Shown here: positions 22,971 to 33,026 of the stretch, piece by piece
How positions within the stretch are numbered: position 1 is the first letter of the stretch
Layout of the letters: every line of letters begins with the position of its first letter
Made by a program: the position numbers and the translations under genes
Notes under the pieces: model-generated
Told to the model about the DNA's origin: nothing
The model's database searches: none
What the model saw: only the letters and a program-made list of their open reading frames with translations
From: Serpentinimonas raichei
GTDB taxonomy: Bacteria; Pseudomonadota; Gammaproteobacteria; Burkholderiales; Burkholderiaceae_C
Direction of reading: 5' to 3'
DNA: 64,000 nt
Assembly (NCBI RefSeq): GCF_000828895.1
Contig: NZ_AP014568.1
Span: 2,301,858-2,365,857 of the forward strand

Positions 22971-23525
22971 TCAGTAGGGCTTGAAGTAGTCGAATGGCTC
23001 CTGGCAGTCCAGGCATTTGTAGAGCGCTTTGCAGGCGGTGGAGCCAAAGTGCGAGGTCTCGACCGTGTGCAACGAGCCGCAGCGCGGGCACGGCACCGGC
23101 GGCGCCGGGTCGGCGGCCCCGCGCACGAAGCGCAGCCGCTCGGGGCCGGCAGCCACCGCGGCGGCACAAGGCAGGGGGGCCGCGATGCCGTAGGCGCGCA
23201 GTTTCTCGCGCGCGGCGGGGCTCATGGAGTCGGTGCTCCAGGCCGGGGCCAGTTGGCGCAGCACCCGCACGGGCAAACCCAAGCCCTGCACGGTGGCGCG
23301 CACATCGTCCTCGATCTGGTCCATGGCCGGGCAGCCGCTGTAGGTCGGGGTGATCAGCACCTCCCAGACCTCGGGTGCGTCGGCAGCCGGGCGCAGATCG
23401 CGCAAGATGCCCATTTCGCGCAGCGTCAGCACCGGGATTTCTGGGTCGCACAGCTGGTCCAGGGCGGCCCAGAGGCGCTCGCGGGTGCCGGCCTCGGCAG
23501 CGTGGCTCAAGTCGGTGGCGGGCAT
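22971..23525 (-). CDS. paaD: Phenylacetate degradation protein PaaD
   Basis: A 184-residue protein with an N-terminal MIP18/DUF59 domain (LCDPEIPVLTLREMGILRDL; TPTYSGCPAMDQIEDDV) and a C-terminal zinc-ribbon-like part (CPRCGS, then YKCLDCQEPFDYFKPY). PaaD is required for phenylacetyl-CoA epoxidation, probably for iron-sulfur or diiron maturation. It sits between paaC and paaE as in E. coli. Confidence 0.94.
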   Translation of the reverse strand: MPATDLSHAAEAGTRERLWAALDQLCDPEIPVLTLREMGILRDLRPAADAPEVWEVLITPTYSGCPAMDQIEDDVRATVQGLGLPVRVLRQLAPAWSTDSMSPAAREKLRAYGIAAPLPCAAAVAAGPERLRFVRGAADPAPPVPCPRCGSLHTVETSHFGSTACKALYKCLDCQEPFDYFKPY

Positions 23526-23538
23526 GGGGTACCCCGGC

Positions 23539-24336
23539 CTACCACTGCGCGCCGGGGTGGGCGCGCGCCAGGCACTGCATCTCGGCCAACAAAAAGCCCA
23601 GGTGCTCCGAATGCAGGCCCTGCTTGCCGCGCGTCAGATAACCGCTGGCGCTGGGGCGGCGCAAGGTGGCTTCGGCCAGGGTCTGGTCGAGCAGGGCGTC
23701 CCAGGCGGCGCGCAAGCTTCCCATCTCGACCCCGAGCCCACTGGCGGCGGCGGCCGCCTCGACCTCGCTCTCGCTCCAGAACTCCTGGGTGTAGGGCATC
23801 AGGTGCTCCAGCGCCGCTTGCATGCGCGCCTGCGACTCGGCCGTGCCGTCGCCCAAGCGCAGCATCCAATCGCGCGCGTGGCGCAGGTGGTAGCGCGTTT
23901 CTTTGAGCGATTTGGCGGCGATGGCGGCCAGCTCGGGATCGCTGGATTGCTGCAGCGCCTCCCAGCGCAGCACCATCAAGGCGCTGTAGAGGAAGTTGCG
24001 AACCAGGGTGGTGGCGTAATCGAGGTCGGTGATGGCATAGCCGACCAGCGGGCCGTGGTGCGGCAGCTCCAGCAAGGTGTAGTTGCGGAACTCGGTGTCG
24101 TCGCGAAAGTAGGCCAGCGTGTCTTCGGTCACGCCCTCCCCCAGGCTCTGCGCCACCAACTGATACAGCAGCCGCGCCTGCCCGATCAGGTCCAGGCTGA
24201 TGTTGGCCATGGCCAAGTCTTCCTCGATCGCGGGGCCGTGGCCGCACCACTGGGCGTTGCGCTGCCCCAGCACCACGGCGTTGTCGGCCAAGTGCAGCAG
24301 GTAGGCGAGACGAAAGTCGGTCTGGGTCGCCTCCAT
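23539..24336 (-). CDS. paaC: Phenylacetyl-CoA epoxidase structural subunit PaaC
   Basis: A 265-residue ferritin-like subunit that forms the PaaAC core. Family blocks include YLLHLADNAVVLGQRNAQWCGHGP near residue 11 (given here shortened as LADNAVVLGQR), EEDLAMANISLDLIGQARLL and LKETRYHLRHARDWMLRLGDG. It lacks the full catalytic diiron site of PaaA, as expected. Its ATG overlaps the paaB stop by one base (TGATG), so translation is coupled. Confidence 0.95.
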   Translation of the reverse strand: MEATQTDFRLAYLLHLADNAVVLGQRNAQWCGHGPAIEEDLAMANISLDLIGQARLLYQLVAQSLGEGVTEDTLAYFRDDTEFRNYTLLELPHHGPLVGYAITDLDYATTLVRNFLYSALMVLRWEALQQSSDPELAAIAAKSLKETRYHLRHARDWMLRLGDGTAESQARMQAALEHLMPYTQEFWSESEVEAAAAASGLGVEMGSLRAAWDALLDQTLAEATLRRPSASGYLTRGKQGLHSEHLGFLLAEMQCLARAHPGAQW

Positions 24337-24635
24337 CACATATGCCCCACTTCGGCTGGAATCTCGTAAAAAGTCGGGTGCCGATAGATTTTGTCGGCCG
24401 CCGGCTCGAAGAACTCCTCTTTGTCCTGCGGCGCACTGGCGCTGATGGCGCTCGATGGCACCACCCAGATGCTCACGCCCTCCTGGCGCCGGGTGTACAC
24501 GTCGCGCGCCATTTGCAGCGCGTGCGCGGCGTCGCTGGCGTGCAGGCTGCCGCAGTGTTTGTGCTCCAGGCCCTGCTTGCTGCGGACGAATACCTCCCAC
24601 AGCGGCCAGTCTTTCAAAGCGGGTGTGGCGTTCAT
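24336..24635 (-). CDS. paaB: Phenylacetyl-CoA epoxidase subunit PaaB
   Basis: A 99-residue subunit bridging PaaAC heterodimers. Recognised by [20 protein letters not shown], the conserved [15 protein letters not shown] and the C-terminal [22 protein letters not shown] 24635 overlaps the paaA stop by four bases. A longer open frame upstream overlaps paaA and is a shadow. Confidence 0.95.
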   Translation of the reverse strand: MNATPALKDWPLWEVFVRSKQGLEHKHCGSLHASDAAHALQMARDVYTRRQEGVSIWVVPSSAISASAPQDKEEFFEPAADKIYRHPTFYEIPAEVGHM

Positions 24636-25642
24636 GCGGCCTCCTTCAGGGCACGTTGTTGCTGTTTGCGGGCGTGTGCCAGGGCGGCGTCGCGCAGCCA
24701 CTGGCCGTTTTGGTGCGCCTTGACGCGGGTCGCGAGGCGCTGCTGGTTGCACGGCCCCTTGCCGTTGACCGTGCTCCAGAATTCGTCCCAGTCGATCGGG
24801 CCGTGGTCGTAGTGGCCGCGCTCGGGGTTCCATTTGAGTTCGGGGTCGGGCAGCGTGATGCCCAGCACCTGCGCTTGCGGCACGGTGGCGTCGATGAACT
24901 TTTGCCGCAGCTCGTCGTTGCTGATGCGCTTGATGCCCCAGCGCATGCTCTGCTCGCTGTGCAGGCTGTCGGCATCGGGCGGGCCAAACATGGCCAGGCA
25001 TTTCCACCACCAGCGGTTGACCGAGTCCTGCACCATGTGGCGCTGCGCCGGGGTGCCGCGCATCATCACCAGCAGGGCTTCGTAGCCTTGGCGCTGGTGA
25101 AAGCTCTCCTCTTTGCAGATGCGGATCATGGCGCGCGCATAGGGCCCGTAGCTGCAGCGGCACAGCGGAATCTGGTTCGAGATGGCGGCCCCATCGACCA
25201 GCCAGCCGATCACCCCCACATCGGCCCAGTTCAGCGTCGGGTAGTTGAAGATCGAGCTGTATTTGGCGCGCCCGCTGTGCAGCGCGTCGATCAGGTCGGC
25301 GCGCTCGGCCCCCAGCGTCTCGGCGGCGCTGTAGAGGTATTGGCCGTGGCCGCCTTCGTCTTGCACCTTGGCGATCAAAATCGCTTTGCGCTTGAGGCTG
25401 GGAGCGCGGCTGATCCAGTTGCCCTCGGGCAACATGCCCACGATCTCGCTGTGCGCGTGCTGGCTGATCTGGCGCACCAGGGTGCGCCGGTAGGCTTCGG
25501 GCATCCAGTCTTGCGGCTCGATCCGGCCGTCGGCGTCGATGCGCTCTTGGAAGCGTTGCAGCCGCTCGGCCGATTCGGCCACTTTGAGCGCAGGCGCGGC
25601 CTGCTCGGCTGGGTCGGGGATGCTCAAGGCTTGGGTGTACAT
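24632..25642 (-). CDS. paaA: Phenylacetyl-CoA epoxidase catalytic subunit PaaA
   Basis: A 336-residue diiron monooxygenase subunit that inserts oxygen into the aromatic ring of phenylacetyl-CoA. The diiron-ligand helices are visible as [13 protein letters not shown] (E and H) and [14 protein letters not shown] (E and ExxH). The family block [21 protein letters not shown] (shortened: [14 protein letters not shown]) and the Trp-rich [15 protein letters not shown] are intact. ATG 25642 ([10 protein letters not shown]) starts 28 bases after paaK. Confidence 0.96.
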   Translation of the reverse strand: MYTQALSIPDPAEQAAPALKVAESAERLQRFQERIDADGRIEPQDWMPEAYRRTLVRQISQHAHSEIVGMLPEGNWISRAPSLKRKAILIAKVQDEGGHGQYLYSAAETLGAERADLIDALHSGRAKYSSIFNYPTLNWADVGVIGWLVDGAAISNQIPLCRCSYGPYARAMIRICKEESFHQRQGYEALLVMMRGTPAQRHMVQDSVNRWWWKCLAMFGPPDADSLHSEQSMRWGIKRISNDELRQKFIDATVPQAQVLGITLPDPELKWNPERGHYDHGPIDWDEFWSTVNGKGPCNQQRLATRVKAHQNGQWLRDAALAHARKQQQRALKEAA

Positions 25643-25670
25643 GGTGGGCTGGCTCCTGCTGGGGGTAAAT

Positions 25671-26996
25671 TCAGGTTGGTTTGGGGCGTTGGTCGATCAC
25701 CCGCTGCGCCTTGCCGGTCAGGCTGCGCTCGATCTGCTGCGCCTCCAGCACCGTGACGCGGCTGCTGACGCCGATGTGGGTCTTGATCTGGTGCTGCAAC
25801 TGCTGCCCGATCGCCTGCTTCTCGGCGGCCGTGAGCTTGCCGGAACATTCGGCTTGCAGCTCGCAGCGCACCTCGATCTGGTCCAAGTGCCCGTCGCGGC
25901 TGAGGTGGATCTGGTAGATGCCGGCCAGGCGCCGATCGCGCAGAATCTGCTCCTCGATCTGGGTCGGAAAGACGTTGACGCCGCGTACGATCAGCATGTC
26001 GTCGCTGCGGCCGCTGATCTTGCCCAGGCGGCGAAAAGCGCGCGAGGTGGGCGCCAGCAACCGGGTCAGGTCGCGGGTGCGGTAGCGGATCACCGGCATG
26101 GCCTGCTTGCTCAGCGAGGTAAAGACCAGCTCGCCACTGGCCCCGTCGGGCAGCACGGCGCCGGTTTCGGGGTCGATGATCTCGGGGTAGAAGTGGTCTT
26201 CCCACACCACCGGGCCGTCTTTGGATTCCACGCATTCGCTGGCCACGCCCGGGCCCATGACTTCGGACAGGCCGTAGATGTCGACCGCATCGAGCCCGAG
26301 TTTGCGCTCGATTTCGGCGCGCATGCCCTCACCCCAGGGCTCGGCCCCAAAGATGCCGATCTGCAAGGAAATGTCCTCGGGCCCCAGGCCCTGGCGCTCG
26401 AATTCCTCGGCAATCACCAGCGCGTAGGAGGGGGTGACCATGATCAGGTCGGGTTTGAAGTCGCGGATCAGTTGCACCTGCTTTTCGGTTTGCCCGCCCG
26501 ACATCGGCACCACCGTGCAGCCCAGCCGCTCGGCCCCGTAGTGCGCCCCCAGCCCGCCGGTAAACAGACCGTAGCCGTAGGCCACGTGCACGATGTCGCC
26601 CGCGCGCCCGCCCGCGGCGCGGATCGAGCGCGCCGCCAGGTTGGCCCAGGTGTCGATGTCTTGTGCGGTGTAGCCCACCACGGTTGGCTTGCCGGTGGTG
26701 CCCGATGAGGCGTGCAGGCGCAGCACCTGCTCGCGCGGCACGGCAAACATGCCAAAGGGGTAGTTGGCGCGCAGGTCGTCTTTGGTGCTGAAAGGAAAAC
26801 GCGCCAGGTCGTGCAGCGTGCGCAGATCGTCTGGGTGCACCCCGGCGGCGTCGAAGCTGCGCCGGTAGTGCGGCACGTGGTCGTAGGCGTGGCGCAGGCT
26901 CCAGCGCAGGCGCTGCAGTTGCAAGGCGGCGATTTCGTCGCGGCTGGCGCGCTCGATCGGCTCCAGGTCGCCGGGGCGGGGGTGTTTGACGGGCAT
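25671..26996 (-). CDS. paaK: Phenylacetate-CoA ligase
   Basis: A 441-residue ANL-superfamily AMP-forming ligase activating phenylacetate to phenylacetyl-CoA, the committed first step. The P-loop-like motif [16 protein letters not shown] is near residue 95, [19 protein letters not shown] follows, the acid block [13 protein letters not shown] is near residue 240, and the C-terminal hinge/Lys region ([19 protein letters not shown]) is complete. It heads the catalytic array and follows paaI by 31 bases. Confidence 0.96.
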   Translation of the reverse strand: MPVKHPRPGDLEPIERASRDEIAALQLQRLRWSLRHAYDHVPHYRRSFDAAGVHPDDLRTLHDLARFPFSTKDDLRANYPFGMFAVPREQVLRLHASSGTTGKPTVVGYTAQDIDTWANLAARSIRAAGGRAGDIVHVAYGYGLFTGGLGAHYGAERLGCTVVPMSGGQTEKQVQLIRDFKPDLIMVTPSYALVIAEEFERQGLGPEDISLQIGIFGAEPWGEGMRAEIERKLGLDAVDIYGLSEVMGPGVASECVESKDGPVVWEDHFYPEIIDPETGAVLPDGASGELVFTSLSKQAMPVIRYRTRDLTRLLAPTSRAFRRLGKISGRSDDMLIVRGVNVFPTQIEEQILRDRRLAGIYQIHLSRDGHLDQIEVRCELQAECSGKLTAAEKQAIGQQLQHQIKTHIGVSSRVTVLEAQQIERSLTGKAQRVIDQRPKPT

Positions 26997-27027
26997 GGGT
27001 CTTGGCTCTGGGGCTAAAGGTCTGGCT

Positions 27028-27522
27028 TCAGGCAGATTGGGGCAGCTCGATCACGGCACCCTGCACCCGGTGGCTCTTGCCCCGGAACAAGGCCACGGTG
27101 CCACCGCCGCGCAGGCGCACCGTCACGTCATAGACGCCGCTGCGCCCGCTCAGGGCGCGCTCCTGCGCTTGGGCTTCGAGCTCGTCGCCCAGGCGCGCCG
27201 GGGCTAGGAAGTCGATCTGGCAGGCCGAGGCCACGGTGTTGGCGTTGCTGCTGTTGCAGGCGTAGGCGAAGGCGGTATCGGCCAAGGTGAAGATCAGGCC
27301 GCCGTGGCAGATGCGGTGCCCGTTGACCATGTCGGGGCGCACCACCATGCCCAGGCTGGCGCAGCCCGGCCCAACGGCGTGCAGGCGCATGCCCAGCGCC
27401 TGCGCAGCGTGGTCGCGCGCCCACATGGACGCGGCGCAGTCTTGCGCCAGTTGCTGCGCCGGGTCGGGTGCGCTGGGGTGCGCTGAATCGCAAATCGGAT
27501 CGCTCATGGGGTCGTCGCTCAT
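27028..27522 (-). CDS. paaI: Hydroxyphenylacetyl-CoA thioesterase PaaI
   Basis: A hotdog-fold thioesterase, 164 residues from the ATG at 27522 or 159 from an ATG at 27507. The core is VNGHRICHGGLIFTLADTAFA (about residue 64; catalytic Asp in TLADTAFAYACN) and the family's ACQIDFLAPARLGD. PaaI removes dead-end CoA esters and frees CoA in the phenylacetate pathway. The start codon is inside an 11-bp tandem repeat, which makes the precise N-terminus uncertain. Confidence 0.92.
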   Translation of the reverse strand: MSDDPMSDPICDSAHPSAPDPAQQLAQDCAASMWARDHAAQALGMRLHAVGPGCASLGMVVRPDMVNGHRICHGGLIFTLADTAFAYACNSSNANTVASACQIDFLAPARLGDELEAQAQERALSGRSGVYDVTVRLRGGGTVALFRGKSHRVQGAVIELPQSA

Positions 27523-27547
27523 GGGTCGCTGATGGGTCGCTGATGGG
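27521..27547. repeat. 11-bp tandem repeat at the paaI start
   Basis: ATGGGTCGCTG occurs at 27521-27531 and again at 27532-27542, followed by a partial third copy (ATGGG). A related CGCTCATGGG occurs twice (27501-27510 and 27516-27525). On the minus strand the array supplies or flanks the alternative paaI start codons and leader. Confidence 0.7.
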
Positions 27548-27740
27548 GCCTTGCCACGGTCGGCACTGGGGTGCTAGGTGTGGGGCACAATTCCGATACA
27601 AAATTGCACCGAAATCCTTGGCTAAAGTATCAAGCCTAAACCCGGTGCTTGGCAAGACGGGGTTTTCCCTTGGTTGGGTGCCCGCTCCCGCCTGCTCGGG
27701 CCGACTGTTGCCGGGCGCGACTGGGCGTGCTGGGCGCTGC
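27548..27740. promoter_or_regulatory. paaX-paaI intergenic region
   Basis: A gene-free stretch between paaX and paaI, both minus strand. Positions 27585-27640 are markedly A/T-rich and include TTCCGATACAAAATTGCACCGAA, given here as its ends TTCCG (27590s) and CCGAA. It probably carries the paa promoter and the PaaX operator. No perfect palindrome was found and box positions could not be fixed. Confidence 0.35.
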
Positions 27741-28700
27741 TCAGAGAGGCGCGCGCGCGGCCGCAAAGCGCTGCTGCAACCGCGCGCTGGCTGTGGGCAG
27801 GGTGCCGTCGGCCAGTTGCAAGTGGGTGTCCAGATGGCGCTCGGAGGCGGGCAGCAAGTGCAGGTACAGGGCCTGGCAGAGGCTGCGCGCTTGCTGGCCT
27901 GGCCAGTCGGGCGGCAGCAGCGCGGCGGGCAGTTGCGGGTCGCGCAGCAGCAGGCGCCGGTAGTCGTGCAGCAGCAGCAGGCGCAGTTGCAGCGCGGTGG
28001 CGTCGGTGCCGCCACCCGACTGCGCCCACTGGCACTCGGCCAGTATGGGCTGGTAGCGCTGCACGAAATCCAGGTAACCCGCCGCCAGCGCCGCCAGCGG
28101 CCAAGCGCGCTGCACCAGCGCGGCGTCGTCGGCGCTGCCTTGCATTCGAGCGTGCGTGGCCTGCAAAGGCAGCAGGGCGGGCAGCCACGGGCCTAGGCCG
28201 TCGCTGCGCAACGCCAGCCGCACCTGCTCCCAGTCGGCACCGGGGTGTACGAAGCTGCCCCGGCCCAGTTCGCCAAAGCCTTGCCAATACAGGGCGCGGC
28301 GCACGGCCTCGCGCGGGCCACTGCCCATTTCACCCACTACCTGCACCCAGCGCCAGTGGCCGTCCCAGTCCGGCGCCGCCGGGGCGTAGATCTGCTCGGC
28401 CGCCTCCTCAAAGCGCTGGCGCCCGGTTTGGGTGAGGAAATAGTCGCTGCGCCGCCCACTGGCTTCGGTCGCCAGCCATTCGTCCTTGACCAAGCGGTAC
28501 ACCGCCGTGCGCACCAGCCGCTCGCTCAGGCCCAGCGGCTGCAGCAGCGCGATCAGGCTGCCGAGCCAAATGCGGCCGCCGCGCGGCAGCAAGAGGTCGC
28601 CAAAACAGGTGATGATGAGCGAGCCTGCGCGCATGCGCCCGAGTTGGCGAAAAGCCTCCAGGCGCTGCCCGCAAGCCGAGGTGGCACTGGGAGTCAACAT
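27741..28700 (-). CDS. paaX: Phenylacetic acid degradation operon repressor PaaX
   Basis: A 319-residue PaaX regulator, which represses the paa genes until phenylacetyl-CoA is bound. The N-terminal winged HTH is in GSLIITCFGDLLLPRGGRIW and LSERLVRTAVYRLVKDEWL (about residues 25-75). The central domain and C-terminal YRRLLLRDPQLPAALLPPDWPG block fit the family. ATG 28700 (MLTPS) is preferred over a TTG three codons upstream. Located first in the cluster, upstream of paaI and paaK on the same strand. Confidence 0.92.
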   Translation of the reverse strand: MLTPSATSACGQRLEAFRQLGRMRAGSLIITCFGDLLLPRGGRIWLGSLIALLQPLGLSERLVRTAVYRLVKDEWLATEASGRRSDYFLTQTGRQRFEEAAEQIYAPAAPDWDGHWRWVQVVGEMGSGPREAVRRALYWQGFGELGRGSFVHPGADWEQVRLALRSDGLGPWLPALLPLQATHARMQGSADDAALVQRAWPLAALAAGYLDFVQRYQPILAECQWAQSGGGTDATALQLRLLLLHDYRRLLLRDPQLPAALLPPDWPGQQARSLCQALYLHLLPASERHLDTHLQLADGTLPTASARLQQRFAAARAPL

Positions 28701-28769
28701 GGGGCCCAATGGTAGCGCCGCCGCGCGCCCGGCCTGGCCGCGGCACCCAGTGCCCGCCAGCCGCCGCCC

Positions 28770-29858
28770 TCAGGCCGGCTGCGGCTGCAAAAACACGCGC
28801 GCCTTCTTGGGCGAGAGCAGCACCCGGTCGCCTTCTTTGAGGCCGAGCTCGCGCAGCCGCTCGGCCGGTATCTGGGCCTCGATCAGCGGGTCGTGCCCGT
28901 CGGGGGCTTCGGCGTCCAGCGGCAGCAGCTCCAGCCGCGCAATCGGCCCCACCACGATCAGGCGCTGCAACTCGGCCGCAATCCCCACCGCGCCGGGGCG
29001 CCAGCGCTCCACCTCCAGGTCGTGCGGGCGCACGTAGGCAAAGGCTTGCGCGTCCCGCGCCAGCGCGTGCTCGGGCGTGTCGATCGCCACCCCTTCGAGG
29101 TGCAACTGGCCCTCGTGGGCGCGGCCGTGAAACAGGTTCACGTCGCCCAAAAAACCATAGACGAAGGGGCTGGCCGGGTGCTCCCACACCTGCTGCGGCG
29201 TGCCCACCTGCTCTATGCGGCCCTGGTTCATCAGCACCACGCGGTCGGCCACTTCCAGCGCCTCCTCCTGGTCGTGGGTGACGAAGATGCTGGTCACCTG
29301 CAGCTCGTCGTGCAGGCGGCGCAGCCAGCGCCGCAGCTCCTTGCGCACCTTGGCATCGAGCGCGCCAAAGGGCTCGTCGAGCAGCAGCACGCGCGGCTGC
29401 ACCGCCAGCGCGCGCGCAAGCGCAATGCGTTGGCGCTGCCCACCCGAGAGCTGCGAAGGGTAGCGATCCGCCAGCCAGTCGAGCTGCACCAGCCCCAGCA
29501 GCTCGTGTACGCGCTCCTTGATCTGGGCCTCGCTCGGGCGCTCGCGCCGGGGTTTCACGCGCATCCCAAAGGCCACGTTCTCGAACACCGTCATGTGCCG
29601 AAACAGCGCGTAGTGCTGGAACACGAAGCCCACGTTGCGCTCGCGCACGTGCACGTCGGTGGTGTCTTGGCCGCTGAACAGAATGTGCCCATGCTCGGGC
29701 GTTTCCAGCCCGGCGATGATGCGCAGCAGCGTGGTTTTGCCGCAGCCCGAGGGGCCCAGCAGCGCCAGCAGCTCGCCCGATTCGATGTCGAGGTCGATGT
29801 TTTTCAGCGCGTGAAAGTTGCCGAAATGCTTGGAGACTTGGCGGATTTCGATGCTCAT
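28770..29858 (-). CDS. cysA: Sulfate/thiosulfate ABC importer ATPase CysA
   Basis: A 362-residue ABC ATPase. Walker A is [20 protein letters not shown] (residue 34 on, quoted at the limit), the signature [16 protein letters not shown], Walker [14 protein letters not shown] and the switch H-loop [10 protein letters not shown]. The C-terminal TOBE-like regulatory domain covers about residues 240-360. The start [18 protein letters not shown] is typical of CysA. It energises CysTW and follows cysW by 22 bases. Confidence 0.95.
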   Translation of the reverse strand: MSIEIRQVSKHFGNFHALKNIDLDIESGELLALLGPSGCGKTTLLRIIAGLETPEHGHILFSGQDTTDVHVRERNVGFVFQHYALFRHMTVFENVAFGMRVKPRRERPSEAQIKERVHELLGLVQLDWLADRYPSQLSGGQRQRIALARALAVQPRVLLLDEPFGALDAKVRKELRRWLRRLHDELQVTSIFVTHDQEEALEVADRVVLMNQGRIEQVGTPQQVWEHPASPFVYGFLGDVNLFHGRAHEGQLHLEGVAIDTPEHALARDAQAFAYVRPHDLEVERWRPGAVGIAAELQRLIVVGPIARLELLPLDAEAPDGHDPLIEAQIPAERLRELGLKEGDRVLLSPKKARVFLQPQPA

Positions 29859-29880
29859 GGGGTAACTCGCTTACAAGGTT

Positions 29881-30813
29881 TCAGACCGGACGGCCGGCCC
29901 AAGAGGGGCTGCTGGAACCGGCGGCAGCGCCGGGGCGCTCGGGCGCCATGGCGTCGAGGGCCTTCATTTCGCGCTCCATGCGCCACTCCGAGACCGACTT
30001 GATCACCAGCGTCACCAGCGCCAGCAGCGCCAGCAGCGAGGCCACGGCAAAGGCCGCCACCGACTGGAATTCGTTGTACAGCACCTCCACGTGCAGCGGC
30101 ATGGTGTTGGTCTGGCCGCGAATATGGCCCGAGACCACCGACACCGCGCCGAACTCGCCCATGGCGCGCGCGTTGCACAGAATCACGCCGTAGATCAGGC
30201 CCCACTTGATGTTGGGCATGGTCACGCGCCAGAAAGTCTGCCAGCCGCTGGCCCCGAGCACCAGCGCCGCTTGCTCCTCATCGGTGCCCTGCGCCTGCAT
30301 GAGCGGAATCAGCTCGCGCGCAATGAAGGGGAAGGTGATGAACAGCGTGGCCAGCACGATGCCCGGCACGGCAAAGATGATCTGGATGCCGCGCTCGTCC
30401 AGCCACGGCCCGAACCAGCCCTGGGCGCCAAACACCAGCACATAGATCAAACCCGCCACCACCGGCGAGACCGAGAACGGCAGGTCGATCAAAGTGGTCA
30501 GGAAAGACTTGCCCCAGAACTCGAACTTGGCCACCGCCCACGCCGCCGCCACCCCAAACACCAGGCTCAGCGGCACCGTGATGGCGGCCACCAGCAGCGT
30601 GAGCCGAATGGCCGACATGGCGTAGGGGTCGCGCAGGGCCTCGAAGTAGGCGCCCCAGCCCAGCCGCAGCGCCTCGGTGAACACCGCCAGCAGCGGCAAC
30701 ACCAGGAACAGGAACATAAAGCCCAGCGCCAGCCCGATCAGCAAGCGCCGCACCCAGGGCGCCTCGCCCTGGCGCACGCCGACGCGCCCGGAGCGCCCGA
30801 CGGCGGCGCTCAC
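29881..30813 (-). CDS. cysW: Sulfate ABC importer permease CysW
   Basis: A 310-residue inner-membrane permease with six hydrophobic helices. The EAA loop that contacts CysA is near residue 190 ([22 protein letters not shown]). [22 protein letters not shown] is a strong CysW signature. It starts with GTG at 30813, overlapping the cysT stop (GTGA), so it is translationally coupled. Confidence 0.94.
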   Translation of the reverse strand: MSAAVGRSGRVGVRQGEAPWVRRLLIGLALGFMFLFLVLPLLAVFTEALRLGWGAYFEALRDPYAMSAIRLTLLVAAITVPLSLVFGVAAAWAVAKFEFWGKSFLTTLIDLPFSVSPVVAGLIYVLVFGAQGWFGPWLDERGIQIIFAVPGIVLATLFITFPFIARELIPLMQAQGTDEEQAALVLGASGWQTFWRVTMPNIKWGLIYGVILCNARAMGEFGAVSVVSGHIRGQTNTMPLHVEVLYNEFQSVAAFAVASLLALLALVTLVIKSVSEWRMEREMKALDAMAPERPGAAAGSSSPSWAGRPV

Positions 30814-31724
30814 AGGCCACCTCCGGCGCGGCTGCGCTGCCAGCCTTGCAAGGCGTTGATCGCCAGCAGCATGACGAAGGAAAACAGCAGCATCACCGAA
30901 GCCAGCGCCACCGCGCCCTGGTAGTCAAAGGCTTCCAGGCGGCCAATGATCACCAACGGCACGATCTCCGACACCATGGGGATGTTGCCGGCGATAAAAA
31001 TCACCGAGCCAAACTCCCCGACCCCGCGCGCAAAGGCCATGGCAAAACCCGTCATGAGCGCCGGGATGATGGTCGGCAGGATCACGCGCCAAAAAATCTG
31101 CAAGCGCGTGGCACCCAGGCACTGCGCCGCTTCTTCGAGCTCGCGCTCGGCGTCTTGCAGCACCGGTTGCACCGTGCGCACCACAAAGGGCAGGCCGACG
31201 AAGATGAGCGCGATCACCACCCCGGTCGGGTTGAAGGCGAGCTGGATGCCCAGCGGCTCAAAGAACTGCCCGATCCAGCCGTTGCCAGCCAAAATCGCGG
31301 CCAGCGCAATGCCCGCCACCGCCGTCGGCAGGGCAAAGGGCAGGTCCACCAGCGCATCGACGATCTTTTTGCCGGGGAAGGTGTAGCGCACCAGCACCCA
31401 GGCCAGCAGCAGCCCAAACACCAGGTTGAACAGCGCCGCCAGCAGCGCCGCCCCGAACGAGAGCCGGTACGCCGCCAGCGCACGCGGCGTGGTCGCGGCC
31501 TCCCAGAACTCGGCCCAACTCATCTCGAAGGTTTTGAGTATCAGCGCCGCCAGCGGAATCAGCACGATCAGGCTGAGGTAGAAAACCGTGTAGCCCAGCG
31601 CCAGGTGAAAACCGGGCAACACGCGCTTGACCGCGCGCTGCTTCGGTCTGGCCTGCGGCGCGCTGGGTTTGCGCCCACCGGGCGCTGCCGTGCCCTCGAG
31701 CACCAGTGTGGATGCGGTAGCCAT
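30810..31724 (-). CDS. cysT: Sulfate ABC importer permease CysT/CysU
   Basis: A 304-residue permease partner of CysW. It has a 35-residue basic cytoplasmic N-terminus, six helices and an EAA-type loop ([21 protein letters not shown], near residue 195). The C-terminal [21 protein letters not shown] is diagnostic. The ATG at 31724 directly abuts the sbp stop codon (TAA then ATG). Confidence 0.94.
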   Translation of the reverse strand: MATASTLVLEGTAAPGGRKPSAPQARPKQRAVKRVLPGFHLALGYTVFYLSLIVLIPLAALILKTFEMSWAEFWEAATTPRALAAYRLSFGAALLAALFNLVFGLLLAWVLVRYTFPGKKIVDALVDLPFALPTAVAGIALAAILAGNGWIGQFFEPLGIQLAFNPTGVVIALIFVGLPFVVRTVQPVLQDAERELEEAAQCLGATRLQIFWRVILPTIIPALMTGFAMAFARGVGEFGSVIFIAGNIPMVSEIVPLVIIGRLEAFDYQGAVALASVMLLFSFVMLLAINALQGWQRSRAGGGL

Positions 31725-32732
31725 TTAGCGTCGCGCCTCAAAAATTTGGTCGAAGGTGCCGCCGTCGTTGAAATGCACCCGCTGTGCCTCGGCCCAAGAG
31801 CCGAAATACTGCTCCACGGTAAAGAGCCGGATCGGGCGCAGGGTCTGGGCGTGGCGGCGCAGCACCTCGGGGTTGCGCGGGCGGAAGTGGTGCCGCGCTG
31901 CGATTTCCTGCCCCTGCTCGCTGTAGAGGAAGTTCAGGTAGGCCGTGGCCAGTTCGCGCGAGCCGCGCTGGTTCACGGTGCGCTCCACCAGCGCCACCGG
32001 GTTTTCTGTGAGCAAGCTCACGCTCGGGTGCACCACATCCACATGCCCGACGCCAAACTCGCGCTCAACCGAAATCACTTCAGACTCGAAGGTCACCAGC
32101 ACGTCGCCGATGTTGCGCTGCAAAAAGACCCCGGTCGCGTCGCGCCCGCCGCGCGCCAGCACCGGCACGTTGCGGTAGAGCTGGCGCACGAAGGCGGCGG
32201 CATCGGCGTCGGAGCCGCCTTTGCTGCGCACGTAGCCCCATGCGGCCAAGTAAGCCATGCGGCCGTTGCCGCCGGTTTTGGGGTTGACCACCACCACCTG
32301 CACCCCAGGGCGGACCAGGTCGCTCCAGTCGCGGATGTTCTTCGGGTTGCCTTGGCGCACCAAAAACAGCATGGTCGAAGTGGTCGGCACCGCTTGGTGC
32401 GGGAAGCGCTGGCGCCAGTCGGCCGCCACCACGCCGCGGCTGGCCAAAAATTCGATATCGGTGACGGTGTTCATGCTCACCACATCGGCGTGCAGCCCGT
32501 CGGCCACGGAACGCGCCTGCGCACTGGAGCCGGCGTGCGACATGTCGATGCGCAGCTCCGGTGCGCCGCGCTGCTGCTGCTGCGCCACGAAGGCGGCGTT
32601 GATCTCGCGGTAGAACTCGCGCGAGACATCGAACGAGACGTTGAGCAAAGTGCCCTGGGCCAGCGCCCACGGGCTAAACAGCAGGGTCAAAAGGGCAAAT
32701 ACGGCCAACAGGCCACGCAGACTGGGTTTCAT
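31725..32732 (-). CDS. sbp: Periplasmic sulfate-binding protein (first copy)
   Basis: A 335-residue periplasmic binding protein that delivers sulfate to CysTWA. It has a Sec signal peptide (MKPSLRGLLAVFALLTLLF, cleavage near ALAQG) and the family motifs [48 protein letters not shown] and LYSEQGQEIAARHHFRPRN. ATG 32732 is chosen over an upstream ATG because the signal peptide begins there. First gene of the sbp-cysTWA operon; a second sbp lies 1.1 kb away. Confidence 0.94.
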   Translation of the reverse strand: MKPSLRGLLAVFALLTLLFSPWALAQGTLLNVSFDVSREFYREINAAFVAQQQQRGAPELRIDMSHAGSSAQARSVADGLHADVVSMNTVTDIEFLASRGVVAADWRQRFPHQAVPTTSTMLFLVRQGNPKNIRDWSDLVRPGVQVVVVNPKTGGNGRMAYLAAWGYVRSKGGSDADAAAFVRQLYRNVPVLARGGRDATGVFLQRNIGDVLVTFESEVISVEREFGVGHVDVVHPSVSLLTENPVALVERTVNQRGSRELATAYLNFLYSEQGQEIAARHHFRPRNPEVLRRHAQTLRPIRLFTVEQYFGSWAEAQRVHFNDGGTFDQIFEARR

Positions 32733-33026
32733 GAGAGGGGCTCCAAGGGCTTGAGGCAGACGGTGCGAAGCGCGAGTGTGCCCGGCCTTCTTCATATGTC
32801 AAACTACTTTGTTTTTGTTTCTACATGACTTAAAGTTGTTAACGGACTTGGCACGCTGCGCTTCTGCTGTGCCCCACAGCCGTAGCCTGCCGCAGTTTGG
32901 GCTGGCTATACTGGAGTCGGTGCCGCACGCACCCAAGCGGCCGTCCACTCACCACCCCCATGCCCTATCGCCAGACCACCCGCGCACAAACGCCGCTATC
33001 CAGCGTCGGCTTGCCCGCTTAGCCGC
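32733..33026. promoter_or_regulatory. Divergent gap between sbp and mntA
   Basis: No gene is convincing here. For sbp on the minus strand, a perfect -35 TTGACA lies at 32802-32797 in an A/T-rich block (32790-32845); the -10 about 16 bases on (CACACT) is poor, as expected if an activator such as CysB is needed. For mntA on the plus strand, TATACT at 32907-32912 is a good -10. A 20-codon frame from 32959 to about 33021 is too short and unsupported to call a gene. Confidence 0.35.

Noticed and set aside
32959..33021. Twenty-codon ORF upstream of mntA
   Set aside because: Too short, no ribosome site and no known leader peptide for this module.
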